A DNA stretch of 64,000 nt, taken from Henckelia pumila (taxonomy: Eukaryota > Streptophyta > Magnoliopsida > Lamiales > Gesneriaceae). The first letter of the stretch is position 1. Each line of letters begins with the position of its first letter. Both the position numbers and the translations under genes were made by a program. This document shows positions 1-10,896 of this stretch, piece after piece. The stretch covers positions 31,603,374 to 31,667,373 of the forward strand of contig NC_133121.1 in the NCBI RefSeq assembly GCF_033568475.1, written 5' to 3'. The notes beneath the pieces are model-generated. The model was given only the letters and a program-made list of their open reading frames with translations. It was not told where the DNA came from and did not search any database.

Positions 1-454
1 TGTCGCTCTTTTTCAAAACTGACAGATAATAAACGATCAGAACTCCGCCAATTACAACATACTCGAATCTCGAATGATTCTAACAACATCCAAAAACTAG
101 AATGTATCTGATCGGAGAAATACTTACGATAGAACAAAGCTCTCGCTGCTGTGATCGCTAAACTGCCTTCAGAATTAAATTTCAACGGACGGATCGACCG
201 GAAACCGAGATTGGAAAGCTTGAAAGAGGCGTTCCTAAGCTTCCATGGAGAGAAACGATTTGGAGGAGGAGGATGAAGACTATTCTCAAGTCAAACAAGT
301 GTAGATAATATATAAAATCCCATATTTACGTTTTAATACCTGAAATTTCCAAAATTTATAAAATAGACCCTGATCAAAATCAAGTCGGCTCGTGAACTCT
401 GTAATCTTCGATTAACTCAAATAAACTCATTTAAAATAAAATCGGGGCGTTACA
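1..454 (-). repeat. Truncated inverted LTR of the TGTAACGCCC family
   Basis: This stretch is the reverse complement of the first part of the solo LTR at 18243-20283; for example the TGTAACGCCC end appears as its complement at about 445-454. It ends exactly where copia element A's 5' LTR remnant resumes, so it looks like an LTR inserted into that LTR. The rest lies off the left edge, so I cannot tell a solo LTR from a full element and cannot check its target duplication (the right copy would be GATAG at 455-459). Confidence 0.8.
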
Positions 455-522
455 GATAGGCTCTCATTACTTTGTATATATACTTTGTGATCAATAAAAT
501 CATTCATTCACAAAACCTTATA

Positions 523-534
523 TGGTATCAGATT
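523..534 (+). other. Primer-binding site of copia A
   Basis: TGGTATCAGATT, complementary to the 3' end of initiator-Met tRNA (family consensus TGGTATCAGAGC), lies about 10 nt after the apparent LTR end (TTCACA at 507-512). It marks minus-strand priming of element A. Confidence 0.75.
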
Positions 535-569
535 ACTACGGCTCACGCCTCTAAACCCTAGCCTACACT

Positions 570-1894
570 ATGTCTTCGGACGGTGCCGCCTCGGTCACCC
601 TCACCGCCCCTTCCTCTCTCATCACCATTAACGTGGCAACCCAAGCCCCTCTCAAACTCACATCTAGCAATTACCTGCATGGCAGCTTCAGTTTCGATCT
701 CTCCTCATCGGTTATGATTTGATGGGCTACGTTGATGGCACAAATCCATGTCCTCCGTCCACCCTCACAAGTGCTGCTTGCACCATTTCCAACCCAGATT
801 ATCTTCTTTGGATCCGCCAAGATCAACTCCTCCTCAACGCTATCATTTGTGCACTTTCCCCCACCTTGATTTCGTTCATTGCCACGTTCAAAACATCCCT
901 TGATGCATGGACCACGCTGGCCAAGACATATGCTTCTCTTAACCGGGGTCGCATCTTAAAATTGAAAACTCTAATCTCAAATCATGTCAAAGGATAGAAG
1001 TCCATCATTTATTTTATGAAAGGAATCAAAGTGATTGTCGATGCCCTTGCCCTCATGGGTGTCACGGTTGACTCTGAAGATCTCACCATCAAGGTTCTCC
1101 ATGGCCTCTACGAAACTTACAAGGAGCTTTCCACGTCATCCAGGCTCGTGATACTGCCATCTCTTTTGATGAACTTCATGAAAAACTTCTCACCTTTGAA
1201 GCTCAGCTCGCTGCCAGCCCGGTTGCCTCGCCCACGCCGGCCACTGCCTACGCGGCCTCCCATTCTAGTCGTCCCTCCCCGCACGGCTCGTATACTGGCC
1301 CTCCTCATTCCTCTAGTGGCTTGCATGGTAGGGACCCTCATGCACCTAACCACTCATAGCCACGCCCAACAAGCTCCTCCTTCACACCGCACCCCTGTCA
1401 AGGGTGTTGTCAACTTTGTGGCATCATCGGGAACTCCGCTAAACGCTGCACCTCGTACCAGTATTTACCCTTAGAAGACCATCATCCTCCTCTCCGTATC
1501 GGCCGACCTATACCACCCCTCAGGCTCACACCGAATACGTCCCTCCGTCTACTCCTGTTACCTATAAATGGCTCATGGACACTGGCGCTTCCCACCATGT
1601 CACTACTGATCTTTCCAATCTGTCTCTTCACTCCCCGTATGATGGCTCGGATTCCACTGTTGTTGGCAATGGCGCTGGTTTGTCTATCTCGCACACTGGA
1701 ACTCTCACCTTACCCACGTCCCATATGCCTGTTGTTCTTCCCCACACTTTATGTGTTCCCTCCATATGCAAAAATCTTATCTCTGTCTCCCAACTTTGTT
1801 GCACTAACAATGTGTCTGTTGTCTTTTTCTCATCCTTTTTTCAGGTGAAGGATCTGCGAACGGGGACCATTCTCCTCACAGTGCATGTAAAGAT
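570..1894 (+). pseudogene. Copia A gag and protease region (decayed)
   Basis: The first ATG after the primer site is at 570, and its frame stops near 719. Later segments in other frames match the UBN2-type gag of plant copia elements (around 719-1140). The protease follows at about 1530-1894 with the retropepsin signature DTGASHHVT near residue 2 of the 1575 frame. The segment ends in GAG-pre-integrase-like sequence (DLRTGTILL) that is cut by copia B at 1895-1899. At least three frames are needed to follow it, so no functional product is expected. Confidence 0.75.
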
Positions 1895-1899
1895 GGGAT

Positions 1900-3744
1900 T
1901 GTTGGAGAACGCGGCGATCAGATCAATTATGATTAATACCCGGTGCAGCGGAAGTTTAAAATTTTTGTATGGAACGATTCCATAATGGGTATCAACCTTA
2001 CGATTAAATTGTGTGTGTAAAAATTAAATAACAATTATAAAATTTTTACCTTTAATCTCGAATCGAGATTTTGGACACCAACAGATTTCTCTGCTCTTGT
2101 TGTATATCCCTGGAACTGATGGACGAACTGTTCTTCAATCAGGTCCACGAACAGAGATTTAATCCCTCTGATAGATTGCACTAGAAAATCTATCAGAAGT
2201 TTTCTACGAAGAGATTAACGAATTTGATCCGTTAAACCAGACTGTAATTCAAAATCACAGGCTGGATTTTTCTCGACAGAGAGAGGGAGGGGGGCGGCCA
2301 CCTTTTAGAAAAATACTTAGGGTTTTCGAAAATTGTGACATGTTGTGTGTAATTTCTGTACTGCAATAACTTATTTATAATGTAGGCCACTAACAGCTTA
2401 GGGCCCATTAGTCATAAGTTCAGGCCCGACAAGCAAAGCCCGTATGTTCAGAAATTAATATAAAATTCATCGTGACTCCGATTGATAAACCGATTTCACC
2501 AATGTGCACAGAAACCATTTCTGCACCTTTTAAAGTCAAGACAAATTTTTCTGAATCCGAATTCAGTGATTTCCAAAAATGGCCATCCCTATGTCATTTT
2601 AGGAAATCTTACTCCTCTACTCTTAAATAAGAAGTCCAACTTCTTCGTTAATTAAATTTAACTCTTTAAATTTAACTATCTCAACGGGAATTAAAAATCC
2701 ATTACACTGTGTGACCCTCAATGGTTCAGGGATACAGCTAGCCGTGGGCTCACAACTCCTTGTGACTCGGAACAACAATTTCCGACTTGCCCATCGAATC
2801 ATGGTATGAGCGCCTAGCAACATCGCCCCATGATTCCCTAGGTATCACTGATAGTGCCTACAAGAACCAGTAGATTTTGGTTAGCGTACAGTACGGTCCC
2901 TTCATCCAAATATCCCGATCGAATCAACAACCATTGGTATATCGAGAGTCGTTCGAGATTCGATAACTATGCAATACATCTTGAAGATCAAATAGTGACA
3001 TCGCATGTGTTACTAAGAAACCATTTCTTAAATCACATCATGTACTCTGGCCAGAGATTCGTCACACTAATATCTCCTCAGATCGCATAGGATATCCACA
3101 CTCGCAAGTATGTGGTGAATCCTTGACAACAAAGCATCGACTCCTATATGTGTTGTAACTGTACCCAATCCCGACACCTGATGACCCCAATAGAGTCGGT
3201 AAACGAGTCAAAGCACAGTACTAGCATATAGAGTCTCAATGATGTTTCAAGTAGTAAGGACTAATGGTGTACAACCAAAACCGCGGACTTTATCCACTCG
3301 ATAAGTGATAACCACTTGGAAAGTCCGGATAGGGTAGTTCGATCATTCATCATATGAATATCCATTTGCATGCTTCGAACATCTCTATGTTCCTTACCAA
3401 TGAAACGTGGTACTCTGCATCGCAAATGCTAGTCTCAAACTCGAACGATCCTTATCCTTATTATCGGACGGCTCAATCGACTAGGAACAGTTTAGAATAT
3501 ACAGTGACTATAAGATGTGTTTCATGATAGACATCTCCATGTTCTACCACATCTTACATACACTATAGTATATTCAAGGTCTTTATCAAAACAACAATAG
3601 TATATCACAATATAACAATATGAAGAAAGATAAAGTCATTGCCATTAATAAAAGTGTAAATTATATTAATCAAAAGATTGTTTATACAAAGAGTCATCAA
3701 AGCCCTTAGCCACAAGTTGGCTCACCGGGCACCCACTCTTTCTA
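1900..3744 (-). repeat. 3' LTR of copia B
   Basis: This is almost identical to 10897-12740 over its whole length. The LTR terminus next to the polypurine tract reads TAGAAAGAG in element orientation instead of TGAAAGAG, so one end base has changed after insertion. A 78-codon frame starting MPTRTSRFWLAYST at 2854 recurs in the other LTR and in antisense form in the solo LTR; it reflects LTR copying rather than proven coding. Confidence 0.92.
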
Positions 3745-3757
3745 TCTCCCACTTGCC
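3743..3757 (-). other. Polypurine tract of copia B
   Basis: Read on the minus strand this is GGCAAGTGGGAGATA, directly before the 3' LTR, the usual plus-strand primer position. Confidence 0.7.
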
Positions 3758-6700
3758 CTAAAGCCAACTAGTCATACTACGTAGACCCATTGCTTCGCGA
3801 TGTTTGTCAAATAATGGTCCTGGCAAGGGCTTAGTAAGTGGATCAGCGATATTGTCTGCAGAGGCCACTCTTTCGACAGTGATGTCTCCTCTTTCCACAA
3901 TCTCCCGGATGATGTGGTATTTCCTCAGTACGTGTTTGGATCTTTGATGAGACCTTGGTTCCTTTGCCTGAGCAACGGCACCCGTGTTGTCACAGTACAC
4001 CGGGACTGGACCAACAACTTCAGGAATGACACCCAACTCTTGGACGAAATTCCTCATCCAAACGGCCTCTTTAGCAGCAGCTGATGCTGCAATGTATTCT
4101 GCCTCAGTGGTGGAATCCGCTGTGGTGTCCTGCTTGGAACTCTTCCAAGAGACAGCACCGCCATTGAGCATGAACACAAATCCAGAGGTTTACTTCGAGT
4201 CATCCACGTCACTTTGGAAGCTAGAGTCGGTATAGTCTTCCAATTTTAGTTCTCTTCCTCCATATACCATGAACATATTCTTAGTCCTTCGTAAGTACTT
4301 AAGAATGTCCTTCACGGCTTTCCAATGCATTTGACCGGGATTAGCTTGATATCTGCTCGTGACACTCAGAGCAAATGCTACATCCGGTCTGGTAGATATC
4401 ATCCCATACATGATACTACCTATGGCTGACGCATATGGTACATGTGTCATTTTCTCTATCTCTTCATCAGTCTTGGGACACATAGACTTGGATAGAGAAA
4501 CTCCATGACACATGGGTAGATGTCCTCTCTTGGACCCATCCATTGAAAACCGTTTCAATATGGTGTCGATGTAGGTTGATGTAAGAGTGGGTGCCCAGTG
4601 AGCCAACTGTGTGGCTATGGGCTTTGTTGACTCTTTGTATAAACAATCTTTTGTTTAATATTATTTACACTTTTATGGCAATGACTTTATATTACTTCAT
4701 ATTGTTATATTGTGATATACTATTGTTGTTTTGATAAAGACCTTGAATATACTATAGTGTATGTAAGATGTGGTAGAACATGGAGATGTCTATCATGAAA
4801 TACATCTTATAGTCACTGTATATTCTAAAACCGTTCCTAGTCGATTGAGCCGTCCGATAATAAGGATAAGGATCGCTCGAGTTTGAGACTAGCATTTGCG
4901 ATGCGGAGTACCACGTTTCATTGGTAGGGAACATGGAGATGTTCGAAGCATGCAAATGGATATTCATAGGATGAATAGTCGAACTACCCTATCCGGACTT
5001 TCCAAGTGGTTATCACTTATCGAGTGGATAAAGTCCGCGGTTTTGGTTGTACACCATTAGTCCTTACGACTTGAAACATCATGGAGACTCTATATGCTAG
5101 TACTGTGCTTTGACTCGTTTACCGACTCTGAGGGGGTCATCAGGTGTCGAGATTGGGTACAGTTACGACACATATAGGAGTCAATGCATTGTTGTCAAGG
5201 ATTCACCACATACTTGCGAGTGTGGATATCCTATGCGATCTGAGGAGATATTAGTGTGACAAATCTCTGGCCAGAGTACTTGATGTGATTTAAGAAATGG
5301 TTTCTTAGTAGCACATGCGATGTCACTAATTTGATCTTCAAGATGTATTGCATAGTTATCGAATCTTGAGCGACTCTCGATATACCAATGGTTGTTGATT
5401 CGATCGGGATATATGGATGAAGGGACCGTACTGTACGCTAACCAAAATCTACTGGTTCTTGTAGGCACTATCAGTGATACCTAGGGAATCATGGGGCGAT
5501 GTTGCTAGGCGCTTTACCATGATTCGTTGGGCAAGTCGGAAAGTGTTGTTCCGAGTCACAAGGAGTTGTGAGCCCACGGCTAGCTGTATCCCTGAACCAT
5601 TGAGGGTCACACAGTGTAATGGAGTTTTAATCCCCGTTGAGATAATTAAATTTAAAGAGTTAAATTTAATGAACTAAGGAGTTGGACTTCTTAAATAAGA
5701 GTAAGGGAGTAGGATTTCCTAAAATGACATAGGGATGGACATTTTTGGAAACCACTGAATTCGGATTCAGGAAAATTTATTTTGACTTTAAAATGTGCAG
5801 AAATGGTTTCTGTGCACATTGGTGAAATCAGTTCATCAATCGGAGTCACGATGAATTTTATATTAATTTCTGAACGAGCGGGCTTTGCTTGTCGGGCCCC
5901 AGCTTATGACTAATGGGCCCTAAGGTGTTAGTGGCCTGCATTATAAATAAGTTATTTCAGTACAGAAATTACACATAACAGGTCATAAATTTTGAGAGCA
6001 AATTTCGAAAACCCTAGACCCTCTCAAAACCGATCGGCCGTCCCCTCCCTTTGCTCTGCCCGAGAAAATTCCGGTCTGTGATTTTGAATCGCAGTAAGGA
6101 ATAACGAATCAAATTCGTGTATTCTCTTCGCAGAAAACTTCTGATAGATTTTCTAGTGCAATCTATCAGAGGGATTAAACCTCTGTTCGTGGACCTGATT
6201 GAAGGCGTTCATCGGTTCCAGGGAGAGACAACAAGAGCAGAATTGTTCTGTTGGTGTCCATTAATCTCGTTGCGAGATTTGAGGTAAAATTTAATAACTG
6301 TTATTTAAATTTTACACACACACGTAATTCAATCGATGAACGGTTGATACCCATACCATGGAAACGTTCCATGATAAAAATTTTTAAACTTCCGCTGCAC
6401 CGGGTATCAATCGTAATTGGTCTGGGAACTCGCCAGTTTTCCAACAGTTGATTGAGTGAGTCCTATCATTCTCTTAGATCTATCTCTATAGATCTGTATC
6501 CCAAGAATATAGGATGCCTCACCCAAATCCTTCATCGAGAATCTACCTGATAACCATATCTTTGTTGACTGCAACATCCCTACATCATTCCCAATGAGTA
6601 GGATGTCATCAACATAAAGTACTAAGAATGTCACAGCATCCTTAACTACTTTCTTCTACACGCATGGTTCCTCCGGATTCTTGATGAAACCAAAATCTTT

Positions 6701-8920
6701 TATTGTTTCATCAAATTTTTGGTTCCAACTTCTTGATGCTTGTTTTAGACCATAAATTGATCTCTGAAGCTTGCATACCTTATGCTCGCTTCCCATGGAT
6801 GTGTACCCCTCAGGCTGCTTCATATAGATCTCTTCCTTAATGTCTCCATTAAGAAAAGCAGTCTTCACATCCATTTGCTATATCTCATAGTCATACCATG
6901 CAGCTATGGCAATAAGGATTCTTATGGACTTGAACATTGCAACTGGTGAAAAGGTTTCATCATAGTCAACTCCTTGTCTTTGAGTATAACCTTTTGCCAC
7001 CAATCGCGCCTTGTAGGTCAATACCTTACCATCAGGCCCAAGCTTTCTCTTGTAGATCCATTTACACCCTATTGGAACAATTCCATCGGGAGGATCTACT
7101 AAAGACCAAACTTGGTTTGTATGCATCGAATCTATTTCCGACTGCATAGCTTCAAGCCATAAATTTGAATCCGCATCAGAAATTGCTTCCTTGAAGTTTC
7201 TTGGATCACATCCAACATCGGGTTCATCTTGATCCCCTTCAAGAAGAAGACCATATCGAATAGGAGGTCTAGAAGTCCTCTCGGATCTTCTAGGTACAGG
7301 CGTGTCTATCAATGGTTCCTGAGGTGTAGGATCGTTATTTTGTATTTCGGGTTCTTCTTGAATTTCTTCGAGTTCCATCATCTCGCCTTTCTTATCCAAT
7401 AAGAACTCCTTCTCCAAGAAGGTGACATTCCTTGAAACAAACACCTTTGTTTCAGCAGGATAATAGAAATAATATCCGATTGAATTCTTCGGATACTCTA
7501 CAAAATAACATAAGCTGGATCGACTATCCAACTTATCTCCCACTGTTCGCTTCACGTAAGCAGGACATCCCCAAATCCTCAAGTACGAATACTTAGGAGC
7601 TTTGCCATTCCATAACTCGTATGGTGTTTTGTCCACTGCTTTAGTGTGGACGTTGTTCAACAACATTACCGCCGTTTCAAGCGCATAGCCCCAAAACGAA
7701 GGTGGAAGCTCAGTGAAGCTCATCATGGATCGAACCATGTCCAACAAAGTTCGATTACGACGCTCCGATACACCATTCAGCTGAGGTGTCATAGGAGGAG
7801 TCCACTGAGATAGAATCCCATTCTCTTTCAGATAGTCCAAAAACTCGGTACTCAAGTATTCTCCACCTCGATCCGATCGAAGTGCTTTAATACTTTTACC
7901 TAGCTTGTTTTCTACTTCAGCCTTGAATTCTTTGAACTTTTCAAATGCTTCAGACTTATATTTCATTAAATATAAATACCCATACCTTGAATAATCATCA
8001 GTAAAGGTAATGAAGTAGGTGTGGCCATATTGAGTACCAACTCTAAATGGACCACAAACATCTGTATGGATCAAATCCAACAGATTTTGACTACGCTCAG
8101 GTTTCCCCTTAAAAGGAGATTTAGTCATTTTTCCTTTCAGGCAGGATTCACAAGTAGGTAGAGAGTTAATATCAGACATATCAAACATGCCCTCTCCCAC
8201 TAGCTTGTTCATCCTCCTTGAGGAAATATGACCTAGCCTAGCATGCCAAAGGTTTGCCGGGTTTTGGCTATCGATTTTCCTTTTGTTTGTTGTTGCCGGT
8301 TTATCAACATAATTTATTGGAACGTCTTTTAGTTTTAAGTTATATAGATCATTTTCAAGTTGTCCATTTCCAATCAAACATTCATTCTTGTAAATATTGC
8401 AAATCTCATTCACAAAATTGCAAGAATAACCATCTCTATCAAGCATAGAAACAGAAATAATGTTTTTGACCAAATCTGGAACATATAAAACATCTCTAAA
8501 AAATAACTTAAAATTGTTCTGCAAAAATAAATGTCTCCTATATCTTTGGATTTATCTCTGGAACCATTCCCGAGCCTTGACTGGGTCTCACCCATCCTTA
8601 GCCTATTACTTCTTGTCATCATTTGCAACTCATTGCAAATATGAGATCTACATCTGGTATCCAATACCCAAGAAGTAGTATTAAGAAAAACATTTATTTT
8701 AATGTAAAACATACCCTTTGCAGTTCGCAACTGCTTGAGGTATTCCTTGCAGTTACGTTTCCAATGACCGGGTTTCTTGCAGTGATGGCAAACTTGTTTA
8801 GACTTGTCCAATTTTGCATGTAACATTTGGCCTTGAGATCATGGTCCAACCATTTCTCTAGTTCGGCCAACCTTTCGGCAGTTACATCAGCCGGGGCTGT
8901 TTTCGGAGAAGCCTTTTTCT
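3758..8920 (-). pseudogene. Copia B gag tail and pol (zinc knuckle, protease, integrase, RT, RNase H), interrupted
   Basis: Minus-strand order: a short gag fragment (AELEKWLDHDLKAK, about 8827-8920, different frame), a CCHC zinc knuckle (CHHCKKPGHWKRNC, near 8790), a damaged protease (LDTRC where DTG is expected), then a 548-codon open frame 8524-6878. That frame holds the HHCC and DDE integrase (HTDVCGPF, ALRSDRGGEY, SERRNRT) and the start of RT. RT continues with MDVKTAFLNGD and the catalytic YVDDILLIGND (about 6600), then is split at 6447/4579 by the solo LTR. RNase H follows at 4606-3758 (DSTTEAEYIAAS, ADPLTKPL). A few frameshifts and stops occur, for example at 6875 and 4190. Far better kept than element A, but not functional as it stands. 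Confidence 0.88.
4580..6446 (+). repeat. Solo LTR of the copia B family, inserted antisense in copia B pol (TSD GTTGA)
   Basis: TGTAAGAGTGGG at the left and TCCAACA at the right give TG...CA ends, flanked by GTTGA at 4575-4579 and 6447-6451. The body is the reverse complement of the flanking LTR of copia B but more diverged, perhaps 85-90% by eye (shorter runs match exactly). No internal retrotransposon sequence remains, which is the expected product of LTR-LTR recombination. It separates the RT and RNase H parts of copia B. Confidence 0.93.
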
Positions 8921-10204
8921 AACACTTAGAAAATCTTTTCCGAACTTAGGACAATCTTAACTTATGGAATCATTCTGTATTGTTTGCGCCAGTAATTTTG
9001 TTTTGTTGGAGAATAAAAGCATGTGGATTACGAAGATTCATCATAATGATATACTGAGATAAAACAGACAAATATCGATGATTGTTTAATTAATTTACTA
9101 AGACATAAAATAGGCGAAATTTATTTTATGAATCTCACTCCCACTATTTTAACGATTTCACTACCCTCTAGTGAAAACGGGAAACTGTTTTCCTTAGTGA
9201 GAACATGGAGTCCAATTGACAAACTTATGGTCCCGAATAATATCAGCCAACCATAATTTTCAAATGGTAGAGCCCAATTGCTTCCAAAGCAACCTCCATG
9301 TTTTTTTATCTCATGTCCAATAAGGGCCCAATAATATGACGCCGATTATTGTGACATGTCAAGATGACCCATCAATATTAAGTTGTGATGGACGGTCGCC
9401 ATGTGGATCCCCCAATAATATGAGCCGATCCCATGGGAGTTTCACCCAACTTACAACATGTGTCGATCCAATGTACAGCTTTCCGACGAACGGGCCCCCC
9501 CAATAATATGAGCCGGACCGTATCCGCGGGTAGCATCTCATACATTGATCGTTGATGGAAGGTAGGAACATTTAAACAAATTTAAATTTCCTTTATTTAT
9601 CTTGATATCAATTTTAAATCATATTTAAAATGAGGGATTTTTAATTATAAAAATTTGTCTCATCATTTTTTTTTAAAATTTTGTATGTTTGCCGGATTCA
9701 CACAATTATGTCTAAAACATGCATACAACTATAATATCACATATTATATAGGATGATCGATTCCATTTCTAATCGACCCGTGGTTGCCAATCACGAGTCT
9801 TAGTCCAATCCTAGGTAATATGCAGTATGCAATGCAATCCTATTACATTTGCTTCCAATTTACATTTCTTCTGTCTTTATTGTCTGCTGGGCCCACCTCC
9901 ATCTTCAAATCTTGATCTCCCACTAAATCTAATGTATTTACAATAAATAACAATGACAAGTAGGGGATACATTTTTAAAGGGTGGGAACGGGCCATAAAC
10001 CAAGCCCACTTTTATTACATATGACATTCATATTGGGCCATAAACCAGGCCCATTAATAAAACCAACAACAATAAAACAAATGTAAATTCCTAACATACA
10101 CCTACAAAATTGGTCATGGCAATCGATCATCCTTATCCAATAACATTTAATTCAAAATTAATTTATTGGATAACATGCAATGGCAATTTAAATTTAAAAG
10201 GATA

Positions 10205-10345
10205 AAATCATATTTCATACATAAAATCTTATTTTACATACAAAATCATATTTTATCTTTTTATCAAATAAAATCATATTTTATCTATAAAATCCAATTT
10301 TATACATAAAATCATATTTTACTTAATATATCCATAAGATCATAT
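10205..10345. repeat. AT-rich degenerate tandem repeat
   Basis: About seven copies of a unit like AAAATCATATTTTAT(C/A), period about 19-22 bp, lie in the copia B leader. The units vary, so the array is old or was selected only for composition. Confidence 0.7.
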
Positions 10346-10572
10346 CTTATCATCAATTGTACCAAAAATAATTAATTTCAAAATTCAATTAAAGGATAAA
10401 ATATTAAAATTTTCCAAAAATTCAAATTTATCCAAAAATCAATTTTAAAATTTTCGGACTCGAACAATTCGATCCGACGCCTCGTGGACCAATCAAAACA
10501 ATTTTCGATCGGACCAAAAATAGAATTTTAACATATTAAAATTTAATTTAAAAAATTAAAAATAATTTTTCT

Positions 10573-10786
10573 CGCGGGCCGCCGGGGACGTTCCCGGGCC
10601 GGGCAGCCCGGCTGCCCCTAGGGCAGCGACGATCGCTGCCCTGGGCAGCGATCACGTCGCTGCCCATGGGCAGCGCCGTGCGCCGCCCTGTGCAGCGCCC
10701 GGCGCCGCACAGGGCAGCGCCGTGCGCTGCCCCTGCCCCGGGCAGCGATCCAATCGCTGCCCGGGTTTTTGCCCGAAAAAAAAAAA
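10573..10786. repeat. GC-rich palindromic GGCAGCG array plus A-run
   Basis: Repeated GGGCAGCG and its complement CGCTGCCC alternate, so most units can pair with neighbours as hairpins. The array is followed by an 11-bp A-run at 10776-10786. It is a sharp GC island in an AT-rich leader. Confidence 0.8.
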
Positions 10787-10879
10787 TAATTTTATTTTTA
10801 AATATTTATTTTGTTTCAAAAAACCGAGACCTAAAAATTTTTTGTACAATCGATTAATTTAATCGCTTGATCTGAGCAA

Positions 10880-10895
10880 CCTGGCTTTGATACCA
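10880..10895 (-). other. Primer-binding site of copia B
   Basis: On the minus strand TGGTATCAAAGCCAGG starts one base after the LTR end CCAACA. It matches plant initiator-Met tRNA priming and fixes the element's orientation. Confidence 0.85.
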
Positions 10896-10896
10896 T

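Larger units (their letters stand above)
8921..10879 (-). other. Long non-coding leader of copia B
   Basis: About 2 kb between the primer site and the first gag-like residues has no long frame. It contains three copies of CCCAATAATATGA (9328, 9411, 9499) in a degenerate repeat of about 85 bp, an AT-rich tandem array (10205-10345), and a GC-rich array (10573-10771) next to an A-run. A capsid-coding gag is expected here in copia elements and I do not see one. Confidence 0.65.
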
